The notes: generated by a model from the letters alone, not told the origin. Counted from the stretch's first letter, positions 1-7,017 are shown. The stretch: DNA of 11,431 nucleotides from Chthoniobacter sp. (GCA_025352865.1 JANXSB010000160.1:1-11431); one strand, 5' to 3'. Numbers and translations: made by a program.

Positions 1-1167
1 GGGCACGTCGAGGACGATCGCGCCGTGGTCGCGGGATTCGCGCGCGACGAGACGCGCGGCGGTTTCGGCGACGGAGACGGGCTGGAGTTCCACGTTGCGC
101 CCGCCGATGCCGGCTTTGGAAAAGGAGAGCAGCTCGCTGACCAGCGCGGACATGTGCCGGGCCTCCTCGCGCACATCGGCCACGTAGCCGCGCGCGGTGT
201 CATCGGCGGCGCGGTGTTCGAGGATGCCGAGGGCCATTTCCATACGGGCGAGGGGAGAGCAAAGCTCGTGGGCGATGTCGCCGAGGAAGCGCTTCTGCCC
301 GGTGAAAAATTCGCGCAGGCGCGCGGCCATGTCGTTGAGCGCGGTGGCGAGGCGGCCGAGTTCGTCGGCGCGGGCGCTCTCGACGTGCGTCTCGAAGCGG
401 CCCTGCGCGATGGCTTCCGCCGCGCCCGTCATCTGCCCGAGCGCGCGGGTGATGCCGCGGACGAGCGGCAGCCAGAGCAGCGCGGAGAGCGCGAGCACGA
501 CCGCACCGCCGATGAGCCACGGCGTGAAATCGAGGAACAGCCCGCCGCGCAGCGAGGCAGTCGTGAGGACGAGCGTGGTCGGCATCGGCGGACGCGTAAA
601 GCGATCCGGGAGCGGCAGGCGCACGCCGACCCAGTACTGACGCGGCGTGCCGGCGCGGACAATGAATTTCGGAAACGCTCCGCCGAACGCGGGCGGCGGC
701 GGGCCGGGGCGATCCTGCGGCGGACGTTCGCCGGGCGGCGGATCGAAACGCGGGGGGCGATCCAGCGGCGGACCGTCGTCCGGCCCGCGGCGCGGCGAGC
801 CCTGCGGATGCGGACCGTCGCTCACGCGCGCGAGGAATTCCGGCGGCGGCGGCGCGATCTCGCCGGCGAGCATTTTTCCGTCGTTGCGGAAAAGCGCGAC
901 GGGCACGTGATACGCCGCCGAGACCCGCGCGAGCGCGGCGGGCCATTCGTTTTGCGGCCGGTCTTTCAACTCATCGGCGACGAGCTGCGCCATGCTTTGC
1001 AGCCGCTCGCCCGCGGGGCCGGCGAGCAGCGCATCGAGCCCCGGCCCGAGCTGCGCGCGGATGAAAATCCACGCGGCCACGCCGAGGAAGGCGACGTTCA
1101 CGAAGAACCACGCGACGATCTTCAGCGAGATGGGAGCGCGCACGCGGCGCACGGCTTTATTCGGCAT
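1..1167 (-). CDS. Sensor histidine kinase, CpxA-like (partial, C-terminus beyond the left edge)
   Basis: Inner-membrane sensor kinase that would autophosphorylate on His and pass the phosphate to the regulator encoded just upstream. The frame is open from ATG at 1167 to base 1 (389 codons). Visible parts in order: TM1 at about residues 17-36, a periplasmic sensor region of about 180 residues, TM2 at about 216-236, a HAMP linker, and a HisKA box FLGDIAHELCSPLARMEMAL with the phospho-acceptor His300. The HATPase domain is not in the window. Residues about 106-160 of the sensor region are an extreme Pro/Gly/Arg/Asp-rich stretch, unusual for a CpxA-type sensor. The start overlaps the regulator's 3' end by 11 nt, so the two are probably translationally coupled. 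Kinase assignment is secure from the His box; CpxA-likeness rests on the partner and on the HELCSPLAR form of the box. The ligand is unknown. Confidence 0.9.
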   Translation of the reverse strand, partial: MPNKAVRRVRAPISLKIVAWFFVNVAFLGVAAWIFIRAQLGPGLDALLAGPAGERLQSMAQLVADELKDRPQNEWPAALARVSAAYHVPVALFRNDGKMLAGEIAPPPPEFLARVSDGPHPQGSPRRGPDDGPPLDRPPRFDPPPGERPPQDRPGPPPPAFGGAFPKFIVRAGTPRQYWVGVRLPLPDRFTRPPMPTTLVLTTASLRGGLFLDFTPWLIGGAVVLALSALLWLPLVRGITRALGQMTGAAEAIAQGRFETHVESARADELGRLATALNDMAARLREFFTGQKRFLGDIAHELCSPLARMEMALGILEHRAADDTARGYVADVREEARHMSALVSELLSFSKAGIGGRNVELQPVSVAETAARLVARESRDHGAIVLDVP

Positions 1168-1879
1168 GGGGATCGATGAGCATGTAGCCGGAGGCGCGCA
1201 CGGTGCGGATGAAACGCGGCGTCTTCGGATCGTCGCCGAGCTTTTTCCGCAGGGCGGAAATGTGGACGTCGATCGAGCGGTCGAAGACCTCGTAGTCGCG
1301 GTCGCGGATTTCCTCGAGCAGATGGTCGCGCGTTTTCACGCGGCCTTTGGCTTTGGCGAGCGAGAGCAGCAGCTCGTACTCGACTGGAGTGAGCGCGAGC
1401 GGTGTGTCGCCGAGCACCGCGGTGCGCGGACCGGGGCGGATGCGCAGCTCGGCGATGACGATTTCCTTGTCCGCCACGGTCGCCGGCACTTCGCGCGTGG
1501 TGCGGCGCGTCACGGCGCGGATGCGGGCGAGGAGTTCGCGGCTGGAAAAGGTTTTCGGCAAATAATCGTCCGCGCCCATTTCCAGGCCGACGATGCGGTC
1601 CGCCTCGTCGCCGCGCGAGGTGAGCATGAGCACGGGCACGTCGCTTTTGTGGCGGATTTGTTTCAGCACCTCGAAGCCGTCGAGCCCCGGCAGCATGAGG
1701 TCGAGAATGACCGCGCTCCACACCGCGCCGGTCGCGCGCTCCACGCCCTCGGGGCCGGTGTGGACGGCTTCCACGTCGTAGCCGAGCGGCGCGAGGTAAG
1801 CGGCGATCAGGCGGCAGAGCTTGCGGTCGTCGTCGATGACGAGGAGACGCGGGCGGGCGGTGGCGGGCGATGGGTGCAT
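1157..1879 (-). CDS. OmpR/CpxR-family DNA-binding response regulator
   Basis: Two-component response regulator of 240 aa, a normal length for the family. Receiver domain (about residues 10-125): acidic triplet Asp16-Asp18, phospho-acceptor Asp60 in VILDLMLPGLDGFEVL, conserved Thr87 and Lys109. A winged-helix DNA-binding domain follows (about 140-237), with LTPVEYELLL and the recognition region SIDVHISALRKKLGDD, ending RTVRASGYML. The residue after Lys109 is Thr (LPKTF), where most receivers have Pro. I chose ATG at 1879 because the receiver fold begins within 12 residues of it; an upstream in-frame ATG at 1948 adds 23 residues with no domain match and runs into the intergenic region. First gene of a regulator-kinase operon, transcribed away from the secreted-protein genes at 2033. 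By analogy with cpxRA it may respond to envelope stress, but this is inference. Confidence 0.93.
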   Translation of the reverse strand: MHPSPATARPRLLVIDDDRKLCRLIAAYLAPLGYDVEAVHTGPEGVERATGAVWSAVILDLMLPGLDGFEVLKQIRHKSDVPVLMLTSRGDEADRIVGLEMGADDYLPKTFSSRELLARIRAVTRRTTREVPATVADKEIVIAELRIRPGPRTAVLGDTPLALTPVEYELLLSLAKAKGRVKTRDHLLEEIRDRDYEVFDRSIDVHISALRKKLGDDPKTPRFIRTVRASGYMLIDPHAE

Positions 1880-2032
1880 GGGCGGCAGGTGCGGCGAGGA
1901 TAACCGGGGCACGCCGCGCTGCCTGCGACATTTACACTTCCTTAACAAAATTCCGCTTCCATGCTCATACGGTCTTTACGCAACCGCGCGAGATTGCCGG
2001 ACATTAAGAACACGCCCGCCTAGATCAATCGC
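1880..2032. promoter_or_regulatory. Divergent intergenic region with helically phased TTTAC/TTAAC motifs
   Basis: This 153-bp gap separates the minus-strand two-component operon from the plus-strand secreted-protein genes, so it must hold promoters for both. It is locally AT-richer around 1930-1980. TTTAC occurs at 1931-1935, TTAAC at 1942-1946 and TTTAC again at 1975-1979. The offsets are 11 and 44 bp, that is one and four helical turns. On the minus strand the first two read GTTAA-N6-GTAAA, close to the GTAAA-N5-GTAAA box known for CpxR but with one extra spacer base. This makes an autoregulatory operator plausible. I could not place convincing -35/-10 hexamers on either strand. Confidence 0.3.
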
Positions 2033-2434
2033 ATGAAAACTTCCCGCATCCTTCGCTCATTTCTGCTCGCCGCCGCGCTCACCGGCATGGCTGCGCAAGC
2101 CGCCGATCCCGAACCGCAGGCCGGGCCTAGCGCGGCGGATCTCCAAGCGCTCATGAAATTGCTCAACAAGATCGTCGCGCAAGCCGCCGCCACCGAGAAC
2201 GCCGCGTCCGACGAACCCGAACCCGCACCCACACCGCCTCCAGCTACGGCCACGCCTGCAGCTCCCGCTCCCGCCGGCTGGCAGCCGCATTCCACAGCGC
2301 TTCGGACCGGCAGCCTCGGCACGGTCAGCGTGACCGCTTCCGGCGGGCTCAACGGCCACGGCCCCGGCACGCTCACGCGACTGACCGAAGAAGCTTGGCG
2401 GCTGCTTTTTCCCGCGAAGCAACCCGGCAACTGA
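2033..2434 (+). CDS. Small secreted protein of unknown function
   Basis: I do not recognise a family. The 133-aa product begins with a clear Sec signal peptide: a basic start (Lys2, Arg5, Arg8), a hydrophobic core at about residues 10-19, and a likely cleavage after AQA at residue 23. The mature part has a short predicted amphipathic helix (about 33-50, DLQALMKLLNKIVAQAA), a Pro/Ala/Thr-rich linker (about 60-82), and a C-terminal Gly/Ser/Thr stretch (about 95-110) followed by a short helix. There are no Cys residues and no lipobox. It lies 37 bp before the EF-hand gene on the same strand and diverges from the CpxAR-like operon, so it may be co-regulated with either. Export to the periplasm or outside is well supported; function is unknown. 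Confidence 0.75.
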   Translation: MKTSRILRSFLLAAALTGMAAQAADPEPQAGPSAADLQALMKLLNKIVAQAAATENAASDEPEPAPTPPPATATPAAPAPAGWQPHSTALRTGSLGTVSVTASGGLNGHGPGTLTRLTEEAWRLLFPAKQPGN

Positions 2435-2471
2435 ATCTCCCGCAAACCAAAAACCAAAAGACCGCATCCAC

Positions 2472-3185
2472 ATGAACAAGAAAGCCCTCATCCTCACGCT
2501 CGCGCTGGCCCTGCCCGCGAGCCTCACCATGGCGCAGCGCCCCGGCGGCGGTCCGCCACCACCGCCGCCTCCCGGCGGACTTCCGCCCGGCGCGCCTGCC
2601 GGCCAGCAGGGTCAGCCGCAAGGGGGAGGCAATCATCCCCACGGCAACCACCCTCCGAAGAACGGCGGCAATCCTGACCAGCCCGACAAGCCGCCGGTTC
2701 CGCCGCTCGTCGAAGCACTCGACGCCGATCACGACGGCATCATTTCCGCCGACGAGATCAAAGCCGCGCCCGACGCGCTCAAGACGCTCGACAAAAACAA
2801 GGACGGCAAGTTGACGCCGGATGAATTCCTCGGGCACCTGCCCGGCGGCCCGCCTCCCGGTGGCCCGCAAGGCGGCGGCCCCAATGCCGGCGGCAATGCG
2901 AAACCGGCCAACCATGCAGCTCCTGGTCAGAATCCCGGTGGTCCGCAGGGCGGCAATGGCCAGCCGCAGCGTCCGCCGCCACCGCCCCTCGTGACCGCGC
3001 TCGATGCCGATGGCGACGGCGTGATTTCCGCCGACGAAATCGCCGACGCTGCCAAGGCGCTCCTGACGCTGGACAAAAACGGCGACGGCCAGCTCGGGCC
3101 AGCCGAATACATGGGCCATCCCCCGCACCCACCCCAGGGCGGCAATGGGCCGAAGCCTCCGGGCGGCGGAGCGCCAGCCCAGTAA
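2472..3185 (+). CDS. Secreted Pro/Gly-rich protein with four EF-hand calcium-binding loops
   Basis: Predicted exported calcium-binding protein of 237 aa. A Sec signal peptide (MNKK start, hydrophobic core 5-18) is probably cleaved after Ala21 (LTMA|Q). The rest alternates Pro/Gly/Asn/Gln-rich disordered segments with two EF-hand pairs. Loops with D-x-D/N-x-D-G-x-I/L-x-x-x-E spacing lie at residues 84-95, 107-118, 178-189 and 201-212; every calcium-ligand position is canonical. The two pairs share a 23-residue loop-to-loop spacing and a 94-residue offset, and both contain GxISADEI, so the protein looks like an internal duplication. Each pair is preceded by a P-rich (P)PPLV-ALDAD joint. It lies 37 bp after the other secreted-protein gene and is closed by a strong terminator. 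Calcium binding is well supported by the motifs; the biological role is not known. Confidence 0.88.
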   Translation: MNKKALILTLALALPASLTMAQRPGGGPPPPPPPGGLPPGAPAGQQGQPQGGGNHPHGNHPPKNGGNPDQPDKPPVPPLVEALDADHDGIISADEIKAAPDALKTLDKNKDGKLTPDEFLGHLPGGPPPGGPQGGGPNAGGNAKPANHAAPGQNPGGPQGGNGQPQRPPPPPLVTALDADGDGVISADEIADAAKALLTLDKNGDGQLGPAEYMGHPPHPPQGGNGPKPPGGGAPAQ

Positions 3186-3227
3186 CCGTCCTCGTGAGCG
3201 GGCGGAATCTCCGCCCCGCAAACTTCA

Positions 3228-3259
3228 CCCCGCAGCGGCCCTTGCCGCTGCGGGGTTTT
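3228..3259 (+). terminator. Rho-independent terminator after the EF-hand gene
   Basis: A perfect 12-bp GC-rich stem (3228-3239 pairs with 3244-3255, sequence CCCCGCAGCGGC on the left arm) has a 4-nt loop and is followed directly by TTTT at 3256-3259, then GCGTTTTC. It lies 43 bp after the EF-hand stop codon. A smaller hairpin (about 3200-3206 with 3210-3216, GGGCGGA/TCCGCCC) sits just upstream. The glycosyltransferase gene converges from the other side and ends at 3276, but there is no U-tract on that strand, so the terminator serves mainly the plus-strand unit. Confidence 0.85.
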
Positions 3260-3275
3260 GCGTTTTCGCGCGGGC

Positions 3276-3968
3276 TCAGCGCGCCGCGTAGTAGATGCGG
3301 TGCAGGCGCTCGGGCGACGCACCGCAGTGGTAGAGGGCGAGGAGCGCGCCATTCGTGAACGTGGTGCGCCACGGGCCGCGGCGGGTGAAGCGGCGGGCGG
3401 AGGAGCGCATCGGCGGATCGAGCAGGCGCGTGGGGCCGGAGCGGCGGAGGCGTTTGGAAAACTCCACGTCCTCCATGAGCGGGATGTCCGCGAAGCCGCC
3501 GAGTTTTTGAAAATGCGCGCGGCGGACAAAGACCGACTGGTCGCCGAAGATCGTGCCGCCCCAGTCGTTGAGCCGCCGCGCCCATTTCTCCAGCCAGCGG
3601 AGATGCGGGTGGCGCGCGTCGAAGTGCCGGTAGAAGCCGCCGCCGAGGAGCGCGGGGTCGCGCATGGTGGCGTGGAGATTGCCGATGTGCGCGGCGGTGA
3701 GTTCGCTGTCGGCGTGATGGAAAAGCAGCACGTCGCCGCGGGCGAGCGCCGCGCCGGCGTTCATCTGCGCGCCGCGGCTGGGCTGTGCGCAATGCGCGAC
3801 GATGCAGCCCGCAGCGCGCGCGAGGTCGCGGCATTCGTCCGTCTCGGTGGCGTCGGCGACGATGATTTCATCGACGCCCGCGAGCGCCCGCAGCATCGGC
3901 AAAACGCGCCCCAGCGCCGCTGCATCGCGCCAGCACGGAATGACCACGCTCAGCGCGCTCCCGTTCAC
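3276..3968 (-). CDS. Family 2 glycosyltransferase, rSAM/selenodomain-associated type (TIGR04283-like)
   Basis: Cytoplasmic or membrane-peripheral GT-A fold glycosyltransferase of 230 aa, a usual size for this subfamily. Visible marks: N-terminal LSVVIPCWRD with a following acidic IIVADA (residues 35-40), SRGAQMNAGAALARGDVLLF (64-83) leading to HAD at 85-87 (the DxD-equivalent metal/nucleotide-sugar site), and FGDQSVFVRR (141-150) with PLMEDVEFSKRLRR (163-176), which includes the likely acid/base acidic pair Glu166-Asp167. These segments match the TIGR04283 pattern as I remember it. The start is GTG at 3968, overlapping the TGA of the rhomboid-like gene by 4 nt, so the two form an operon with coupled translation. 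The sugar donor and acceptor cannot be told from the sequence. No rSAM partner is visible in the window. Confidence 0.85.
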   Translation of the reverse strand: MNGSALSVVIPCWRDAAALGRVLPMLRALAGVDEIIVADATETDECRDLARAAGCIVAHCAQPSRGAQMNAGAALARGDVLLFHHADSELTAAHIGNLHATMRDPALLGGGFYRHFDARHPHLRWLEKWARRLNDWGGTIFGDQSVFVRRAHFQKLGGFADIPLMEDVEFSKRLRRSGPTRLLDPPMRSSARRFTRRGPWRTTFTNGALLALYHCGASPERLHRIYYAAR

Positions 3969-4783
3969 CGCTGATCCTTTTTCAGCAGCTCCGCGCGCCC
4001 CGCCTCCAGCCGCGCGCGCTCTTTCGCCGTGAGGCTCGCGAGGCCGGATTTCGCGATCTTGTCGAGCAACGCATCCAGGTCGCTCGCGCTTTCACTTTCC
4101 CGCGCGTCGGGCGATGGCAGCACGCGGAACTTCGGCTTGCGCCGGAAAAGTGCGGGCATCGAAAAACCCTCAAATGTACCCGCACGCATCGCGCGGATGT
4201 AGCCGAAGGAAACGGCGCACGTCGCCAGGGTGCTCGCGAAACCGATCTGATCGCCTTGGCTCAGGTGGCCCACGGCGGCGAGAAACAGGCAGCCGAGGGC
4301 CACGAATTTCATCGGGATTCCGCCCCTCCATTCCACGTTTGGATAGATCGTCGCAAAGGCGATGACGAGCCCAATGGCGAGGTGCATTGATCCATCCAAG
4401 TAGCCTCTGAAGCCAGCAAGCCAAAGCAGAGTCACGATCACGACAGGCGTGGCGATGAGCAGCGCGAGAAAACCGAAGTAGCGCGCGCGGCCCAGCTCCT
4501 GTTCGCAATCACGGCCAAAACTGTAAAGGAACAGGAGCATGAAGAGGGTGAAAAAATTAACCTGTCCGACGATGAGATAACTCAACCCGCGCCAGACCTG
4601 CCCGTGCTGCCAAAACAACTCGGGGACGAACGCGAACATTGCCAGCGCGGTGATCCCACCAAACAGCGCCGACACGACCAGCCCGATGACGAGCGCCGCG
4701 ACGATGATCGTGGTGCCATAGACGGGCAGATTGCCGATGCGGGTGAGCGGCTGGTTGTCGCGGAAGCGGTTCTCGAAAAACAT
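3965..4783 (-). CDS. Rhomboid-fold integral membrane protein, probably not a protease
   Basis: A 272-aa polytopic membrane protein. After a short cytoplasmic start (MFFENRFRDNQPLTRIGNLP) there are about six hydrophobic segments. The rhomboid-like signature is VWRGLSYLI between TM1 and TM2, then a helix ending FGRDCEQELGRARYFGFL. The soluble tail (about 200-272) ends in LDALLDKIAKSGLASLTAKERARLEA, a tail I associate with rhomboid-family proteins of Bacteroidota and Verrucomicrobiota. The protease GxSG motif is not seen: the corresponding helix reads LDGSMHLAIG with Ser132 in a GSM context, and the last membrane helix has no His. It is therefore likely a pseudoprotease. ATG at 4783 was chosen because upstream in-frame codons run into and past the divergent pckG start. 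The downstream glycosyltransferase overlaps by 4 nt. Confidence 0.78.
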   Translation of the reverse strand: MFFENRFRDNQPLTRIGNLPVYGTTIIVAALVIGLVVSALFGGITALAMFAFVPELFWQHGQVWRGLSYLIVGQVNFFTLFMLLFLYSFGRDCEQELGRARYFGFLALLIATPVVIVTLLWLAGFRGYLDGSMHLAIGLVIAFATIYPNVEWRGGIPMKFVALGCLFLAAVGHLSQGDQIGFASTLATCAVSFGYIRAMRAGTFEGFSMPALFRRKPKFRVLPSPDARESESASDLDALLDKIAKSGLASLTAKERARLEAGRAELLKKDQR

Positions 4784-4883
4784 CGCGCGGAGGAAGTAGC
4801 CGGTTTCCTCGCGGGCCGCAAACGTGGAGTGTGCAAGCGTGCGCCTTGCCTTCACCCAGTGCCGTGGTGATGCTCGCCGCCCT
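4784..4883. promoter_or_regulatory. Divergent promoter region between the rhomboid-like gene and pckG
   Basis: Only 100 bp separate the two divergent start codons, so both promoters must lie here or overlap the coding ends. The stretch is GC-rich. I found no convincing -35/-10 pair, no Shine-Dalgarno before either ATG and no clear operator palindrome. It is listed from gene layout alone. Confidence 0.3.
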
Positions 4884-6656
4884 ATGGCTACACCCACTTT
4901 CGGCACCGTCGCTCCCAGCAATCCCATGCTCACCGCGTGGGTCGAAAAAATCCGCGCGCTCGCGCAGCCGGACCGCGTTTTTTGGGCCGATGGCTCGGAG
5001 GCGGAAAAGGAATTCCTGCTTGCCGAAGCGGTCGCGTCCGGCGTGCTCACGAAGCTCAACCAGGACAAGCTCCCCGGCTGCTACTATCACCGCTCGAATC
5101 CCAACGACGTGGCCCGCGTCGAGCAATGCACCTTCATCTGCACGCCCGCGAAAGACCAGGCCGGACCGACGAACAACTGGGCCACGCCGCGCGAGATGTA
5201 CGAGAAACTTTACGCCCTGCTCAAAGGCGCGATGGCCGGCCGCACGATGTACGTGGTGCCGTATCTCATGGGCCCGCCCGGCTCGCCGCTGACCAAGGTG
5301 GGCGTGGAAATCACCGACTCGATTTATGTCGTGCTGAACATGCGGATCATGTCGCGCATGGGAAAGGTCGCGCTCGATCAACTTGGCGCGGGCGACGACT
5401 TCAACCGCGGCGTCCACAGCGTCCTCGACTGCCATCCCGACCGGCGCTTCATCGCGCACTTTCCGCAGGACAACGCGATCATCTCCGTCGGCTCCGGCTA
5501 CGGCGGCAATGTGCTGCTCGGGAAAAAATGCCTCGCGCTGCGCATCGGCAGCTACCTCGGGCGCGAGCAGGGCTGGATGGCGGAGCACATGCTCATCCTC
5601 TGCGTAGAATCGCCGACCGGCGAAAAGACCTACGTGGCCGCGGCGTTCCCCAGCTCCTGCGGCAAGACGAATTTCGCCATGCTCATCCCGCCCGCCGCTT
5701 TCCCCGGCTGGAAAATCACGACCATCGGCGACGACATCGCGTGGATGAAACCGGGCGCGGATGGCAAGCTCTACGCGATCAATCCCGAGGCCGGATATTT
5801 CGGCGTCGCGCCGGGGACGAACCGCAAATCCAACCCGAACGCGATGGACACGATTTCGCGCGACACCATTTACACCAACGTCGCGCTCACGCCCGACGGC
5901 GGCGTGTGGTGGGAAGGCCACGACGACCCCGCGCCGGTGGAATGCCTCGACTGGAAAGGCCAGCCCTGGACGCCCGCCTCGAAGGAAAAAGCCGCGCACC
6001 CCAACTCGCGCTTCACCGCGCCGATGGCGAACAACCCCGCCCTCGCCGCCGAGGCCAACGACCCGGCGGGAGTGCCGCTCAGCGCGATCATTTTCGGCGG
6101 ACGCCGCGCGACCACGATGCCGCTCATTTTCCAATCGTTCAATTGGATCCACGGCGTCTATCTCGGTGCCACGATGGGCAGCGAAATGACCGCCGCCGCC
6201 GCCGGCACGCTCGGCCAGGTGCGCCGCGACCCGATGGCCATGCTCCCCTTCTGCGGCTACAACATGGGCGACTACCTCAACCACTGGCTTGGCATCCGCC
6301 GCGACCTCACCGACCCGCCGCGCATCTTCCACGTCAACTGGTTCCGCAAAGACGCCGGTGACAAATTCCTCTGGCCCGGTTTCGGCGAAAATTTCCGCGT
6401 CCTCAAATGGGTCATCGACCGCACCCGCGGCCGCGCCCGCGCGAGCGAAACGCAGATCGGCTGGATGCCGCGCTACAGCGAGTTCGACTGGACGGACATG
6501 GATTTTTCCCGCGAAAAATTCGCCCAGTGCATGCGCATCGACGCCGCCGAATGGCAGCGCGAACTCATCTCGCAGACCGAGCTTTTCCTCACGCTCCACG
6601 ACCGCCTGCCGAAGGAGCTGATCTTCCAGCGCGAGCTGCTCATCTCGCGGCTGTAA
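4884..6656 (+). CDS. pckG: Phosphoenolpyruvate carboxykinase, GTP-dependent
   Basis: Converts oxaloacetate plus GTP to phosphoenolpyruvate, CO2 and GDP, the first committed step of gluconeogenesis, in the cytoplasm with Mn/Mg. The 590-aa length fits the GTP class. Key segments: the nucleotide P-loop PSSCGKTNFAML (residues 256-267) with active-site Cys259, Lys261 and Thr262; GDDIAWM (282-288) for metal and phosphate binding; NPEAGYFGVAPGTN (300-313); and FGGRR (404-408). The P-loop Cys and the NPEAGYFGVAPGTN segment separate it from the ATP-dependent PckA family. I prefer ATG at 4884 (MATPTFG) over an in-frame ATG at 4824, whose extra 20 residues do not resemble the family. The gene is a single unit: it diverges from the rhomboid-like operon and is followed 34 bp later by the inverted-repeat element. 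Confidence 0.96.
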   Translation: MATPTFGTVAPSNPMLTAWVEKIRALAQPDRVFWADGSEAEKEFLLAEAVASGVLTKLNQDKLPGCYYHRSNPNDVARVEQCTFICTPAKDQAGPTNNWATPREMYEKLYALLKGAMAGRTMYVVPYLMGPPGSPLTKVGVEITDSIYVVLNMRIMSRMGKVALDQLGAGDDFNRGVHSVLDCHPDRRFIAHFPQDNAIISVGSGYGGNVLLGKKCLALRIGSYLGREQGWMAEHMLILCVESPTGEKTYVAAAFPSSCGKTNFAMLIPPAAFPGWKITTIGDDIAWMKPGADGKLYAINPEAGYFGVAPGTNRKSNPNAMDTISRDTIYTNVALTPDGGVWWEGHDDPAPVECLDWKGQPWTPASKEKAAHPNSRFTAPMANNPALAAEANDPAGVPLSAIIFGGRRATTMPLIFQSFNWIHGVYLGATMGSEMTAAAAGTLGQVRRDPMAMLPFCGYNMGDYLNHWLGIRRDLTDPPRIFHVNWFRKDAGDKFLWPGFGENFRVLKWVIDRTRGRARASETQIGWMPRYSEFDWTDMDFSREKFAQCMRIDAAEWQRELISQTELFLTLHDRLPKELIFQRELLISRL

Positions 6657-6690
6657 AAAGCACACGCTCCGTCTCTCGCGACAGCGCACT

Positions 6691-6881
6691 CCCGTCATCC
6701 TGAGCGGAGCTTCGGCTTTGCGAAGCGCAGTCGAAGGATCTCTAACTATTTCTGCGGCGCGTCGGCGGTGGACATAGCGACGCACTTCTCCCCAGCCGCT
6801 TCCGCCTCGCAGAAATAGTTAGAGGTTTTTCGACTCCGTTCCGGTCGCAACGCCTCCCGAAACTCCGCTCAGAATGACGGG
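6691..6881. repeat. Imperfect long inverted repeat, dispersed-repeat or MITE-like element
   Basis: The left arm 6691-6756 and right arm 6808-6881 are inverted copies around a 51-nt spacer. The outer 25 bases match in 23 positions (left CCCGTCATCCTGAGCGGAG..., right its complement); the two differences are C/T. The inner 17 bases (CTCTAACTATTTCTGCG at 6740-6756, complement at 6808-6824) match perfectly. The middle is diverged but keeps AGTCGAA. The sequence resembles the GTCATCCTGAGCGGAGCGAAG-type repeat that I recall from many unrelated bacterial genomes. There is no transposase. The element fills most of the gap between pckG and dltD. It could be a non-autonomous mobile element, and as RNA it could fold into a long hairpin. 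Confidence 0.8.
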
Positions 6882-6890
6882 CGTTTTTTT
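6857..6890 (+). terminator. Possible terminator: repeat right arm plus T-run
   Basis: The right arm of the inverted repeat ends in ATGACGGG (6874-6881), followed by CG and seven T residues (6884-6890). If the transcript folds left arm on right arm, the T-run follows the stem base as in an intrinsic terminator, and would end pckG transcription before dltD. A local stem CCCG (6856-6859) with CGGG (6878-6881) is weak, so the case depends on the long-range pairing. Confidence 0.35.
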
Positions 6891-7017
6891 GTCCGCTATC
6901 GCGCAACCGCGCACTTTTCCACACCGTGAAAACCCTCCAACAGAACCGTCTTCCGCGGGTTGTCCCCGCGCACTGGTTCCGCTTGAATTGCCGCAGACCA
7001 TCCACCTTCCACGCCCC

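Noticed and set aside
25..1179. A 384-codon plus-strand frame over the kinase gene
   Set aside because: The minus strand encodes TM helices, a HAMP linker and a His box in a continuous frame; the plus-strand product is low-complexity shadow translation.
3200..3216. Small hairpin just after the EF-hand stop codon as a separate terminator
   Set aside because: Short 7-bp stem with a 3-nt loop and no T-run; the 12-bp stem at 3228-3255 with TTTT is the better terminator.
2779..3834. A 351-codon minus-strand frame spanning the EF-hand gene and the glycosyltransferase end
   Set aside because: It crosses the strong terminator and two recognised genes in another frame, and is Arg/Pro/Ala-rich without motifs.
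4784..5068. Upstream extension of the rhomboid-like gene to an ATG at 5068
   Set aside because: It would overlap the divergent pckG coding region by about 185 bp and add 95 residues without resemblance to the family; ATG 4783 fits the domain start.
4557..6785. A 742-codon open frame on the minus strand opposite pckG
   Set aside because: It is antisense to a well-supported pckG, has the Arg/Ala/His/Val-rich composition expected from a GC-rich shadow frame, and shows no domain.
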